This document shows, piece by piece, positions 54,244-63,925 of a stretch of 64,000 nt of DNA. Under the pieces are notes generated by a model. That model did not search any database. It saw nothing but the letters and a program-made list of their open reading frames with translations, and had not been told where the DNA came from. Location of the stretch: assembly GCF_041725775.1 (NCBI RefSeq), contig NZ_JBEUEL010000005.1, positions 1-64,000 on the forward strand. Reading direction: 5' to 3'. Source of the stretch: Pueribacillus sp041725775 (lineage in GTDB: Bacteria; Bacillota; Bacilli; Bacillales; UBA6769). Every line of letters starts with the position of its first letter. Position 1 is the stretch's first letter. Position numbers and translations under genes: made by a program.

Positions 54244-55584
54244 TTGATACGTTCATTTTTAATTGGATTATTGACCGTTGCAGTCGTAGCGACTGGTTAT
54301 TGGGGCTATACCGAACATCAAGAAAAAAATTCAATTTTAATTAAAGCTGAAAACAACTATCAGCGCGCCTTTCATCAATTAACATATCGAATTGATCAAC
54401 TCAGTGATGAAATTGGTTCTGCACTTGCAATGAACTCTCGAAAAAGCTTATCTCCTTCATTAGCTGAAGTTTGGAGAATCACATCAGATGCTCGCGGTGA
54501 TGTTGGACAGCTGCCATTATCATTATTGCCATTTAACAAAACAGAAGAATTCTTATCTAACATTGGTGATTTTTCATATCGGGTTGCTGTAAGAGATCTA
54601 GACAAGGAACCATTAACGGAAAAAGAAATAGATACGTTGCGAAATTTGCATAAAAAATCAGGTGAGATTAAACAAGAATTAAGAAAGGTTCAATCTCTCG
54701 CTTTAGACAATAATTTACGTTGGATGGATGTCGAACTTGCTTTAGCATCAGAGAAAGAACCAATGGATAACACGATTGTTGATGGTTTTAAGACTGTTGA
54801 AAAAAATATTGAAGATGCTTCTGAAGTTGATTGGGGTACGACAGGAGAACTTCAACTTCAAGACAAAACAAATTTAAATAAAGAGTTATCAGGGAAAAAG
54901 ATCTCACCGAACGAAGCAAAAAACATCGCTTTGAATTTTATTGGTGAAAAGTCTCCTTCAAATGTAAAGGTTGATGAAACATATGAAGATTCAAAGTATG
55001 CTGCTTATAACGTAATCATTGAACATTCAAATGATGAAACGACTCATATTGATATATCGAAAAAAGGCGGACACCCAATTTGGATGCTAAGTAATCGTGA
55101 TGTTAAAAACAACAAAATTAGTCTAAACGATGCTTCCATTCGGGCTGAAAAGTTTTTAACAAAACAAGGCTTTAAAAACATGACACTTGCGGATAGTAAT
55201 CAGTTCGACAATATTGGTATTCTCACATTTGTCCATTATGAAGATGACATTATTGTCTACCCCGATTCTGTTACAGTGAAAGTTGCTCTTGATGATGGTT
55301 CAATCATTGGATATGAAGGAATTAATTATTTAACATCTCATAAAGAAAGGACCTTTCCGAATAAGAAAATTACGATGAAAGAAGCGAAAAAACAAGTGAA
55401 TCCGAATGTTGATATCCATGAAGAACAAGTAGCAATTATTAAAAATGAATTCGGAAAAGAAGTCCTCTGTTATGAATTCATCGGCACGATTGACAACGAT
55501 ACGTACCGTATGTACATCAACGCTACGAACGGAGAAGAAGAAAAGGTTGAAAAATTAAAAGATCCTGAACCCTTATACTCTTAA
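54244..55584 (+). CDS. ypeB: Germination protein YpeB
   Basis: A 446-residue partner needed to place and protect SleB in the spore. One N-terminal membrane segment (about 5-22), a helical coiled domain (to about 210) and repeated PepSY-like domains (ALNFIGEKSPSNVKVDE and similar) to the C-terminus. TTG at 54244 follows GGGAGGTG; a longer frame reaching back into sleB is rejected. Operon with sleB. Confidence 0.94.
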   Translation: MIRSFLIGLLTVAVVATGYWGYTEHQEKNSILIKAENNYQRAFHQLTYRIDQLSDEIGSALAMNSRKSLSPSLAEVWRITSDARGDVGQLPLSLLPFNKTEEFLSNIGDFSYRVAVRDLDKEPLTEKEIDTLRNLHKKSGEIKQELRKVQSLALDNNLRWMDVELALASEKEPMDNTIVDGFKTVEKNIEDASEVDWGTTGELQLQDKTNLNKELSGKKISPNEAKNIALNFIGEKSPSNVKVDETYEDSKYAAYNVIIEHSNDETTHIDISKKGGHPIWMLSNRDVKNNKISLNDASIRAEKFLTKQGFKNMTLADSNQFDNIGILTFVHYEDDIIVYPDSVTVKVALDDGSIIGYEGINYLTSHKERTFPNKKITMKEAKKQVNPNVDIHEEQVAIIKNEFGKEVLCYEFIGTIDNDTYRMYINATNGEEEKVEKLKDPEPLYS

Positions 55585-55590
55585 TCCACC

Positions 55591-55622
55591 CCCTTAAGGT
55601 CCTAGTACCTTAAGGGTATTTT
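55591..55622 (+). terminator. Terminator after sleB-ypeB
   Basis: CCCTTAAGGT (55591-55600) pairs perfectly with ACCTTAAGGG (55607-55616), followed by TATTTTT. Confidence 0.92.
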
Positions 55623-55674
55623 TATGTTTTCATTTTTGCAAATATAAGTTACTATTGACATAGGGGTGATACTA

Positions 55675-56328
55675 ATGCTTTCAATCGGTGATACTTTGCT
55701 ATTAGAAACGGTTTCAGACGATGGAAAAAAGCAAGTGTTCCGTTCTAAAGTTCTGGATATTAAAGACAAATCTTTTTTAATCGGACCACCTATCAAAGAA
55801 GCCTCAAATCGGACCGAACCAATAATCCTTGAACATACTCTTTTTAGCGCTCAATTCGTTGCAAAAAATCAAAAAGTATTTCAATTTAATACGAAAGTAC
55901 TAAAAAAGAACTTAGAGAAAATTACAACATTTGAAATGGAACTTCCTAAGGAAGAGGGTTTTGTTCCAATCCAAAGACGTTCCTTCATAAGAATTAATAC
56001 ACAATTAAAAGTTAAAGTGTTTTCTTTAAACAATGAATTTTCTCCTTTTGATACATATACGACAAATATTTCAGCCGGCGGGCTTAAGCTTGTTTTACCT
56101 GACGAAATTCTACTTGAAAAAGCTCAAACGCTCATTTGTTCATTCGTATTACCATTACAAGACGACAGTGTCTATGTGCGACAACTGTGCAAAGTCGTAC
56201 GAATTACAGATCATATTTCTAAACGATATGCATCTTTGAAGTTTGAACAAATAAATGAAACTGACCGACAATCTATAATTCGCTATTGTTTTGAGCGCCA
56301 ACTCGCTTTAAGAAAAAAAGGGTTCTAA
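55675..56328 (+). CDS. motI: PilZ-domain cyclic-di-GMP receptor MotI (YpfA)
   Basis: A 217-residue YcgR-like protein. The N-terminal YcgR domain (1-95) is followed by a PilZ domain with the c-di-GMP motif RRSFIR (Arg101, Arg102, Arg106) and NISAGG (131-136). When bound to c-di-GMP the B. subtilis protein halts the flagellar stator MotA. ATG at 55675 has TAGGGGTG 8 bases upstream. Position between ypeB and cmk matches ypfA. Confidence 0.9.
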   Translation: MLSIGDTLLLETVSDDGKKQVFRSKVLDIKDKSFLIGPPIKEASNRTEPIILEHTLFSAQFVAKNQKVFQFNTKVLKKNLEKITTFEMELPKEEGFVPIQRRSFIRINTQLKVKVFSLNNEFSPFDTYTTNISAGGLKLVLPDEILLEKAQTLICSFVLPLQDDSVYVRQLCKVVRITDHISKRYASLKFEQINETDRQSIIRYCFERQLALRKKGF

Positions 56329-56414
56329 TTCAAGATAAAAATGTGTTATGATCGATTCAAAAGGTTTTCCTTTGAAGTAATCTGCTTTTAATAAGCAAAA
56401 TAGTATGATCTTTT

Positions 56415-56440
56415 AAGGCAGGTAGTCCCTGCCTTTTTCA
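56415..56440 (+). terminator. Terminator between motI and cmk
   Basis: AGGCAGG (56416-56422) pairs with CCTGCCT (56428-56434), followed by TTTT. Confidence 0.8.
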
Positions 56441-56534
56441 ATGTCCGAGACTTATTAGGTTGTTAACCGTGTTAAGCTAAAAGCATACAGGTGTGTCACA
56501 AATGCTGAAATGATTTTAGGAGGTTTCACGGAAC

Positions 56535-57194
56535 ATGCAAATTGCAATTGATGGACCTGCAGGGGCAGGAAAAAGCACCGTTGCCAAAAAGGTCGCAAAA
56601 GCACTTCACTATTTATATATTGATACTGGCGCTATGTTTCGTTCCCTTACTTACGAAGCGATTCGTTCAAATATTGACTTATCAAATGGCACAAAACTAC
56701 GCAAACTATTAGAGAGTATCAACATAAAGTTCCTGCAAAGCGATCTAGGTCAGCAAGTATACATTAACGATGAAGACGTTACAGAACAAATTCGTTCACA
56801 AGCTGTCACGAACCATGTTTCGATCGTGGCAACACATAAAGAAGTCCGTGATGAAATGTTAATCCGTCAACAACATTTAGCAAAAAATGGCAGTGTTGTT
56901 ATGGATGGACGTGATATTGGAACTTGTGTCTTAAAGGATGCTGAATTAAAAATATTTTTAACTGCATCAGTTGAAGAAAGAGCACAACGACGATACGATG
57001 AACTAAAACAAAAAGGGATTCAAACTAATTTAGAGCAATTAAAAAAAGAAATCGAAGAAAGGGATAAACGAGATTCAGAAAGAGAAATTGCACCTTTAAA
57101 AAAAGCTCAAGATGCAGTTGAAATTGATACCACTAATTTAACAATAGATGAAGTCGTTCAAAAAATATTAACTCTCGTGGAAGAGAGGATTTAA
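56535..57194 (+). CDS. cmk: Cytidylate kinase
   Basis: A 219-residue kinase for CMP and dCMP. Walker A GPAGAGKST (8-16), the TGAMFRSL loop, MDGRDIGT and RAQRRYDEL are diagnostic. Followed 2 bases later by plsC, so phospholipid and nucleotide supply are co-expressed as in B. subtilis. Confidence 0.96.
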   Translation: MQIAIDGPAGAGKSTVAKKVAKALHYLYIDTGAMFRSLTYEAIRSNIDLSNGTKLRKLLESINIKFLQSDLGQQVYINDEDVTEQIRSQAVTNHVSIVATHKEVRDEMLIRQQHLAKNGSVVMDGRDIGTCVLKDAELKIFLTASVEERAQRRYDELKQKGIQTNLEQLKKEIEERDKRDSEREIAPLKKAQDAVEIDTTNLTIDEVVQKILTLVEERI

Positions 57195-57196
57195 TT

Positions 57197-57787
57197 ATGT
57201 ATTTATATCATCTCGGAAAAGTAATTTTATTCGTCGTTTTTAAAATCGTATTTCGATTAGAAGTAATCGGTAAAGAAAACATCCCGAAACAGCAAGGTGT
57301 TTTACTTTGCAGTAATCATATTAGTAATTTCGATCCGCCTATTCTTGGTGTTGCATCGCCTCGCATCGTTCGATTTATGGCAAAACAAGAATTATTTCAT
57401 AATCCTTTCCTAAATTGGTTATTGATAAGAATTGGGGGGTTCCCTGTTAAAAGAGGATTAGGAGACAAGCAAGCATTACGAACAGGACTCGAACTTCTTA
57501 ATAATGGCGAGGTTATGGGAATATTTCCCGAAGGAACGAGAAGCAAAACAGGAAAATTAGGAAAAGGCTTAGCAGGAGCAGGATTTTTCGCATTACGCTC
57601 AAACGCTGTCGTCATCCCATGTGCGATCGTTGGTACGTATAAACCTTTTAAAAAAATAAAGGTCATTTTTGGTAAACAAATTAACTTTAACCAATTAAAA
57701 AATGAAAAACGATCAGCTAAAGAAGGGACAGAAGTAATTATGCATGAAATTCGTAAATTGTTAGAAAAAGAAAGGAGAAATATTTGA
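57197..57787 (+). CDS. plsC: 1-acyl-sn-glycerol-3-phosphate acyltransferase family protein
   Basis: A 196-residue membrane-associated acyltransferase that adds the second acyl chain in phospholipid synthesis. Catalytic NHISNFDPP (HX4D) and FPEGTRSKTG are visible, with a hydrophobic N-terminal segment. The ribosome binding site GAGAGGAT overlaps the end of cmk. Confidence 0.92.
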   Translation: MYLYHLGKVILFVVFKIVFRLEVIGKENIPKQQGVLLCSNHISNFDPPILGVASPRIVRFMAKQELFHNPFLNWLLIRIGGFPVKRGLGDKQALRTGLELLNNGEVMGIFPEGTRSKTGKLGKGLAGAGFFALRSNAVVIPCAIVGTYKPFKKIKVIFGKQINFNQLKNEKRSAKEGTEVIMHEIRKLLEKERRNI

Positions 57788-57858
57788 CATTTGCTACATT
57801 TTATATAAACCTTAAGTTAAATGGGATTCTTTTGCTGTAATTTAAGGAGGGTATGTCA

Positions 57859-59010
57859 ATGGGTGACATGAATAAAGAAATAACAAACTTTACTCCACTT
57901 GAAGTAGGAGACGTTGTAACTGGAACCGTATCAAAAATTGAAGAAAAACACGCACTTATCGATGTGAATTACAAACTAGAAGGGGTACTCCCAATAAGTG
58001 AATTATCAAATTTACATATTGAAAAAATAAGTAACGTTCTATCTGAAGGTGACACATTGGATGTCAAAGTTATCAAATCATCTGAAGATGAACTTGTTCT
58101 TTCAAAAAGAGCGGTTGATGCCGAAAAAGCATGGGAAAAGTTAAAACCAAAGTTTGAAAATAACGAAACATTCGAGGTTGAAATCAATGATGTTGTGAAA
58201 GGTGGATTAGTAGCTGATTTAGGTGTTCGTGGCTTTATCCCTGCATCATTGGTTGAAAATTATTACGTCGAAGATTTTTCCGATTACAAAGGTAAACCCT
58301 TATCGGTAAAAATTATTGAATTTGAACCTGAGCATAACAAACTAATTTTGTCACACCGAGCTGTGTTAGAAGAAGAACGTGAACAACAAAAACAAAAAGA
58401 ATTAAAAAATTTGCAACCAGGAGAGATTAAAACAGGAACTGTACAGCGAATTACACACTTCGGAGCATTCGTCAACATCGGTGCAGTTGATGGACTCGTT
58501 CACATATCTCAACTTGCCCATCATCACGTAGAGACACCTGATGAGGTTGTTAAAGAAGGCGAAGAAGTTACAGTTAAAGTCCTTTCAGTTGATGTAGAAA
58601 ATGAACGAATTTCATTATCAATCAAAGAAACTCTACCTGGTCCTTGGGAACAAGTGAGCGAAAAGTTTAACAGTGGAGATGTAGTAAAAGGTACGATAAA
58701 AAGACTTGTTTCTTTCGGTGCATTCGTAGAAATCTTACCTGGAGTCGAAGGTCTCGTCCATATATCAGAAATTGCGAACCAGCATATTGAAACACCTGGT
58801 GAAGTGCTTAAAGAGAATGAGGAAATCGAAGTGAAAATTCTCGATATTAATCCTGAAGCAAAAAGAGTGTCTTTAAGTATTAAAGCACTTCAAGAAGATG
58901 ATACTCAAGAAACTGTAACAAATGAAATCAAATATGACGAAACTGAATCATCATCAACTAGTTTTTCGGTTGGAGATATGATTGGAGAGCAGCTAAAAAA
59001 ATATAAGTAA
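57859..59010 (+). CDS. ypfD: S1 domain RNA-binding protein (ribosomal protein S1 homologue)
   Basis: A 383-residue protein with four S1 OB-fold repeats, roughly 12-80, 95-165, 185-255 and 270-345. The repeats are recognised by GDVVTGTVSKIEEKHALID, GGLVADLGVRGFIPASLV, GAFVNIGAVDGLVHISQL and GAFVEILPGVEGLVHISEI. The closest assigned protein is B. subtilis YpfD. ATG at 57859 is used because AAGGAGGG ends 7 bases before; the ATG at 57853 is too close. Confidence 0.93.
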   Translation: MGDMNKEITNFTPLEVGDVVTGTVSKIEEKHALIDVNYKLEGVLPISELSNLHIEKISNVLSEGDTLDVKVIKSSEDELVLSKRAVDAEKAWEKLKPKFENNETFEVEINDVVKGGLVADLGVRGFIPASLVENYYVEDFSDYKGKPLSVKIIEFEPEHNKLILSHRAVLEEEREQQKQKELKNLQPGEIKTGTVQRITHFGAFVNIGAVDGLVHISQLAHHHVETPDEVVKEGEEVTVKVLSVDVENERISLSIKETLPGPWEQVSEKFNSGDVVKGTIKRLVSFGAFVEILPGVEGLVHISEIANQHIETPGEVLKENEEIEVKILDINPEAKRVSLSIKALQEDDTQETVTNEIKYDETESSSTSFSVGDMIGEQLKKYK

Positions 59011-59022
59011 CTGGAGAAACGT

Positions 59023-60069
59023 ATGAGAGAAAAACGAAAACATGAACACATTGACAATGCATTAACAACGGGCCAGTTACGTTTACACGGATTTGACGAT
59101 ATTCAATTTGTTCATCAAAGCTTGCCTGAGACAAGGTTAGACGAAATTGAAATATCGACTGCAATTGGCGAACTGGAGCTAAGTTCACCAATCTTTATTA
59201 ATGCAATGACAGGTGGCGGTGGAAAGCGGACAAAAGATATTAATGCTGCGCTTGCAGAAGTTGCAAATGAATGTAAACTTGCGATCGGTGTTGGTTCACA
59301 AATGGCCGCCATTAAAGACCGTTCACAAGAAGAAACATATAGAATCATTCGCAAAAAAAATCCGAACGGAATTGTTTTTGCGAATCTCGGCAGTGAAGCA
59401 ACTTCTGACGATGCCCAACGTGCAATCGAAATGATTGAAGCAGATGCCCTTCAAATTCATTTAAATGTCGTTCAAGAACTTATCATGCCAGAAGGAGACC
59501 GTGATTTTCACTTATCGTTATCTAATATCGAGAAAATTGCCTCCCACATTAACGTACCACTTATCGTGAAAGAAGTCGGTTTTGGCATAAGCAAAGAAAC
59601 TGCAAAAAAATTATCTGACGTAGGTGCTACAATTATCGATGTTAGTGGCTTTGGCGGAACGAATTTTTCAGCAATCGAAAACATGCGAAGAAAACGAACA
59701 TTATCTTTTTTAAATCATTGGGGAATTCCAACGGCATGTTCATTAGCAGAAGTTAAGAAATCTTTGCCAACGATTGAAGTGATTGCATCCGGTGGAATTC
59801 AAACAAGCTTAGACGTTGCAAAAGCTATTAGCCTTGGCGCCTCAGCTTGCGGTTTAGCTGGATATATTTTAAACATTTTAGTCAATGATGGGGAAGAAAA
59901 ACTAATCGAAGAAATTCAAAACATTCACCATGAAATTAAAATGATTATGACCGCCCTCGGAACACCAAACATACATCGATTACAAAAGGCTCCGATTGTT
60001 ATTAGTGGACCTACACACCATTGGTTAAAAGAAAGAGGAATTAAAACAGAAACATTTAGTCAACGATAA
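59023..60069 (+). CDS. fni: Isopentenyl-diphosphate delta-isomerase, type 2
   Basis: A 348-residue FMN- and NADPH-dependent isomerase interconverting IPP and DMAPP. Signatures FINAMTGGG, ALQIHLNVVQELIMPEGDRDF, KEVGFGIS and DVSGFGGTNFSAIE are present. It starts 12 bases behind ypfD and has its own terminator. Confidence 0.95.
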   Translation: MREKRKHEHIDNALTTGQLRLHGFDDIQFVHQSLPETRLDEIEISTAIGELELSSPIFINAMTGGGGKRTKDINAALAEVANECKLAIGVGSQMAAIKDRSQEETYRIIRKKNPNGIVFANLGSEATSDDAQRAIEMIEADALQIHLNVVQELIMPEGDRDFHLSLSNIEKIASHINVPLIVKEVGFGISKETAKKLSDVGATIIDVSGFGGTNFSAIENMRRKRTLSFLNHWGIPTACSLAEVKKSLPTIEVIASGGIQTSLDVAKAISLGASACGLAGYILNILVNDGEEKLIEEIQNIHHEIKMIMTALGTPNIHRLQKAPIVISGPTHHWLKERGIKTETFSQR

Positions 60070-60093
60070 AACTGTCTACAATTAGACAGTTTT
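60069..60093 (+). terminator. Terminator after fni
   Basis: AAACTGTCTA (60069-60078) pairs perfectly with TAGACAGTTT (60083-60092). Confidence 0.85.
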
Positions 60094-60154
60094 ACTTATG
60101 TTTTTTTAGTTTTATGGCTAAAATTATAAAAACTAATGGGTGCAGGTATGAACA

Positions 60155-60760
60155 ATGGAAAAATTTTTATTTTATTGGGTTGCTTGGTTAAGTTGGGTGT
60201 GGGCAACATGGATCATGGACAAAGGAAAACGTCGAACACAAATCGCTGTCATCTCTTTATTAGGAATTGTAAGTGCTAGCCATTCCATCTCAATGTTCGG
60301 ATATACGATCAATTTAGCCATTTTATTTTTTTTATGTTTATCTATTTACTTTCTATTTGAAAAAAACATATTAACACAATTATATTTATATGTTTCAAGT
60401 ATGATTGTTGCACTCGGATATGTCGCTATTTACTTATTTTCTATTTATGATCCGATCTCGCTACTGATCCCTTTTAAGTTCGTCGCACCGATCTATTTAA
60501 TTTTCATTGTAACTTTTTTTGCAAAACAAATCCTCTATAAACTCGTTTTAGTATTCCTATCTGTATCATTAGGGGAAATCGTTATTGGAATCATATTAAA
60601 TCAACTAGGGCTTTATAATGGAATTGGGATGATTGATTATTTAACAAATTTAACGTTATCTTTTATAAGTATTTTAATTTTAACGTTAAGTAAAGCATTG
60701 ATTCAATCTTTCGAACGTTTTGTTACGAGACTTAAAGAAGAAAAAAGAAATGTAGTTTAA
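60155..60760 (+). CDS. yphA: Membrane protein YphA
   Basis: A 201-residue protein with about six hydrophobic segments and a basic C-terminal tail (RLKEEKRN). It matches B. subtilis YphA in length, topology (start MEKFLFYWVAWLSWVWATW) and position between fni and der. The function is unknown. Confidence 0.82.
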   Translation: MEKFLFYWVAWLSWVWATWIMDKGKRRTQIAVISLLGIVSASHSISMFGYTINLAILFFLCLSIYFLFEKNILTQLYLYVSSMIVALGYVAIYLFSIYDPISLLIPFKFVAPIYLIFIVTFFAKQILYKLVLVFLSVSLGEIVIGIILNQLGLYNGIGMIDYLTNLTLSFISILILTLSKALIQSFERFVTRLKEEKRNVV

Positions 60761-60829
60761 TACTTTTTTTTGACATTGATGGAATTGAGCTTCTCTGCTA
60801 CTATAAATGAGTTGACTGGTTACTACACG

Positions 60830-60854
60830 AATCCCTTCTTCAAAAGAAGGGGTT
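60830..60854 (+). terminator. Hairpin in the der leader
   Basis: AATCCCTTCTT (60830-60840) pairs with AAGAAGGGGTT (60844-60854) with one G-U pair, followed by ATTTAT, 31 bases before der. It may end the yphA transcript. Confidence 0.6.
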
Positions 60855-60884
60855 ATTTATATCACTTGTGAGAGGAAGAGCGAT

Positions 60885-62198
60885 ATGACAAAGCCAGTAG
60901 TGGCTATAGTTGGACGACCTAATGTTGGGAAGTCCACGATTTTTAACCGGATCGTTGGCGACCGTGTTGCTATCGTAGAAGATATGCCAGGCGTGACGAG
61001 AGACCGTATTTATTCAGCGGCAGATTGGACAGGTTACGAATTTCATATCATTGATACAGGCGGAATTGAGATTGGCGATGAACCACTATTAATACAAATG
61101 CGTGAACAAGCTGAAATTGCCATTGATGAGGCAGATGTCATTCTTTTTATAGTAGATGGGAAAGAGGGGTTAACTGCTGCTGACGAAGACGTCGCTCAAC
61201 TTCTTTTTCGCTCAAAAAAACCGACAGTGTTAGCGGTTAATAAAATCGATTATTTTGAACAGCGTGATTTGATTTATGAGTTCTATTCGTTAGGCTTTGG
61301 CGATCCTGTGCCAATATCTGGATCACATGGTATAGGGATAGGGAATCTACTCGATAAAATTGTTAGTCATTTTTCAAAAATTGAAAACGATGATTATGAT
61401 GCAAATGTAATTCGGTTTAGCTTAATTGGAAGACCTAACGTTGGTAAATCTTCATTAGTAAATAGTATATTGGGAAGAGAAAGGGTGATCGTAAGCGATA
61501 TTGCTGGGACTACAAGGGATGCGATTGACACTTCATTTGAAAGAGATGGACAAGAATATGTCATTATTGATACAGCAGGAATGCGTAAAAAAGGCAAAGT
61601 TTATGAAGCGACAGAAAAGTATAGTGTATTACGAGCATTACGAGCTATCGAACGATCTGATGTCGTATTAATCGTGTTAAATGCTGAAGAAGGCATTATT
61701 GAACAAGATAAAAAAATTGCCGGATATGCTCATGATGCTGGAAGAGCGCTAATCATTGTCGTAAACAAGTGGGATATTATAAAAAAAGATAATCAAACAT
61801 TGAAAAAGTTTGAAGAGAAAATTCGTGATGAATTCCAATTTATTAGTTATGCACCCGTTTTATTCGTTTCCGCCATAACAAAACAACGTTTACAATCAAT
61901 CTTACCAACAGTACAAACGGTTGCCGAAAATCATGCGCTTCGTATAAAAACAAATGTTCTAAATGATGTTATCATGGATGCAATTGCAATGAATCCGACA
62001 CCAACTGATAAAGGGAAACGATTAAAAATTAATTATATCACACAAGTTTCAGTTAAACCGCCTACATTCGTGCTTTTCGTTAACGATCCAGACTTGTTAC
62101 ATTTTTCATATCGACGCTTTTTAGAAAATCAAATTCGTGATACATTTGGTTTTAAAGGAACTCCTATTAAAATCATAGCTCGTAAGAAAAATGACTAA
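60885..62198 (+). CDS. der: Ribosome biogenesis GTPase Der (EngA)
   Basis: A 437-residue GTPase for 50S assembly, with two G domains in tandem. The P-loops GRPNVGKST (first) and GRPNVGKSS (second) and both DTGG/DTAGM motifs are present, followed by a C-terminal KH domain. Gene order yphA-der-plsY-gpsA. ATG at 60885 after AGAGGAAGAG. Confidence 0.97.
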   Translation: MTKPVVAIVGRPNVGKSTIFNRIVGDRVAIVEDMPGVTRDRIYSAADWTGYEFHIIDTGGIEIGDEPLLIQMREQAEIAIDEADVILFIVDGKEGLTAADEDVAQLLFRSKKPTVLAVNKIDYFEQRDLIYEFYSLGFGDPVPISGSHGIGIGNLLDKIVSHFSKIENDDYDANVIRFSLIGRPNVGKSSLVNSILGRERVIVSDIAGTTRDAIDTSFERDGQEYVIIDTAGMRKKGKVYEATEKYSVLRALRAIERSDVVLIVLNAEEGIIEQDKKIAGYAHDAGRALIIVVNKWDIIKKDNQTLKKFEEKIRDEFQFISYAPVLFVSAITKQRLQSILPTVQTVAENHALRIKTNVLNDVIMDAIAMNPTPTDKGKRLKINYITQVSVKPPTFVLFVNDPDLLHFSYRRFLENQIRDTFGFKGTPIKIIARKKND

Positions 62199-62209
62199 GG
62201 GGGGAAAAG

Positions 62210-62827
62210 ATGAACATTGTTTTTTCGATTATCATCGGGTATTTACTCGGATCGATAAGTTTTAGCTATTTATTGGGGAAGTACATAAAAAAAGTAGATA
62301 TACGAAAATATGGAAGCGGAAATGCTGGTGCTACAAATACACTTCGCGTTCTAGGTAAAGGTCCGGCTATTGCCGTACTACTATTAGACATCGCTAAAGG
62401 GATCGTTGCTGTAATGATTAGTTCATTACTCGGAGGAGAAGAGTGGGTCCCTTTTTTAGCCGGCCTATTTGCAATCATCGGTCATAATTGGCCAATCTTT
62501 TTTGGCTTTCGTGGCGGAAAAGGAATTGCAACTACAATTGGCGTATTGCTAGTGTTAGTTCCTTATCCAGCGCTCTTAGCTGGCGTCGGGGCAATTATTC
62601 TGATCTTTTTAACTAGATATGTATCTTTAGGTTCACTCGTTTTTACTTTATTAACTCCAATTTTTATATTATTTTTTGACCAATACCCAATCTCATTTTT
62701 TTACAGTGCTCTTATCTTTACGTTGTTATCAATATGGCAACACCGTGTCAACATTAAAAAATTAATTCAAGGAAATGAAAATAAAATAGGCGAAAAGAGT
62801 AAAATTGAGGAAGTGAATAATTCATGA
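62210..62827 (+). CDS. plsY: Glycerol-3-phosphate acyltransferase PlsY
   Basis: A 205-residue membrane enzyme that acylates glycerol 3-phosphate from acyl phosphate. Motifs GSGNAGATNTLRVLG and GHNWPIFFGFRGGKG are diagnostic. Its stop overlaps the gpsA start (ATGA), coupling acceptor synthesis to acylation. In B. subtilis plsY (yneS) lies elsewhere. Confidence 0.95.
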   Translation: MNIVFSIIIGYLLGSISFSYLLGKYIKKVDIRKYGSGNAGATNTLRVLGKGPAIAVLLLDIAKGIVAVMISSLLGGEEWVPFLAGLFAIIGHNWPIFFGFRGGKGIATTIGVLLVLVPYPALLAGVGAIILIFLTRYVSLGSLVFTLLTPIFILFFDQYPISFFYSALIFTLLSIWQHRVNIKKLIQGNENKIGEKSKIEEVNNS

Positions 62828-63864
62828 GCCATATCGCCCTTCTTGGTGCGGGGAGCTGGGGAACGGCGTTAGCACTCGTATTAGCAGATAACGGTTTTCA
62901 AGTTAAAATTTGGACGAGACGTTCAGAACATGCACACGAAATTAATTATAACCGCACGAACGAAAAATATTTGCCTAACATCGTCCTTCCAAGTAACATA
63001 CTAGCAAATTCAACAATGGCTGATGTCGTAGACGGTTCAAATATAATTGTACTCGTTACACCGACAAAATCGATGCGGGAAGTTTTGAAAACATTAAATA
63101 AACAGTTGACTCAACCTGTCTCCATCATCCATGCTAGTAAAGGAATCGAACCAGATAGTTTAAAGCGAATTTCTGAAATCATAGAAGAAGAAATTGATAA
63201 ACAATGGTTAAAGTCAATTGCTGTTTTGTCTGGTCCAAGTCATGCTGAAGAAGTAAGCTTAAGACAACCGACTACAGTAACTGTATCATCGATCGACAAA
63301 CAAGCTTGTGAAGCTGCTCAAGATTTATTTATTAATGATTACTTTCGTGTCTATACAAATAAAGATATTATTGGCGTTGAACTTGGAGGAGCATTAAAAA
63401 ATATTATTGCTCTTGGCGTCGGTATATGTAATGGTCTCGGGTATGGTGATAATACACGAGCTGCATTAATTACGCGAGGGCTTGCCGAGATTACTCGACT
63501 AGGAAAAGCGATGGGTGCGAATCCTTTAACTTTTTCTGGCTTAACAGGGGTTGGCGACCTCATCGTTACATGCACAAGTAAACATAGTAGAAACTGGCGA
63601 GCCGGTTATGCTTTAGGCCAAGGCAAGACTCTGCAAGACGTATTAGACAATATGGGAATGGCTGTAGAAGGCGTTAGGACGACAATGGCTGCATACCAAT
63701 TATCGCAAAAGTATGCTGTTGATATGCCGATAACAGTAGAATTATACAGCGTTTTATTTAAAAATAAAAATGCGAAACAAGCTGTTGATGATTTGATGCA
63801 AAGAAAACGTACACATGAAGTTGAAGACTTAACCGCCATGTTAATACCTAAAGAAAAAAAGTAA
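62824..63864 (+). CDS. gpsA: Glycerol-3-phosphate dehydrogenase (NAD(P)+)
   Basis: A 346-residue enzyme making sn-glycerol 3-phosphate for phospholipids. The Rossmann GAGSWGTALA (7-16), GPSHAEEV and ELGGALKNIIALGVGI with catalytic Lys are present. It supplies the substrate of PlsY, encoded by the overlapping upstream gene. Confidence 0.97.
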   Translation: MSHIALLGAGSWGTALALVLADNGFQVKIWTRRSEHAHEINYNRTNEKYLPNIVLPSNILANSTMADVVDGSNIIVLVTPTKSMREVLKTLNKQLTQPVSIIHASKGIEPDSLKRISEIIEEEIDKQWLKSIAVLSGPSHAEEVSLRQPTTVTVSSIDKQACEAAQDLFINDYFRVYTNKDIIGVELGGALKNIIALGVGICNGLGYGDNTRAALITRGLAEITRLGKAMGANPLTFSGLTGVGDLIVTCTSKHSRNWRAGYALGQGKTLQDVLDNMGMAVEGVRTTMAAYQLSQKYAVDMPITVELYSVLFKNKNAKQAVDDLMQRKRTHEVEDLTAMLIPKEKK

Positions 63865-63925
63865 ATCACAAACTTTGTCCTCCCGCATAAACTAGTTGTA
63901 ACTGCAACTGGGAGGAGGATGCTCA

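Noticed and set aside
60770..60804. Sigma-A promoter with TTGACA before der
   Set aside because: The TTGACA is 23 bases from the best -10 match; an alternative TTGATG/TACTAT pair with 17-base spacing is possible but too weak to claim.
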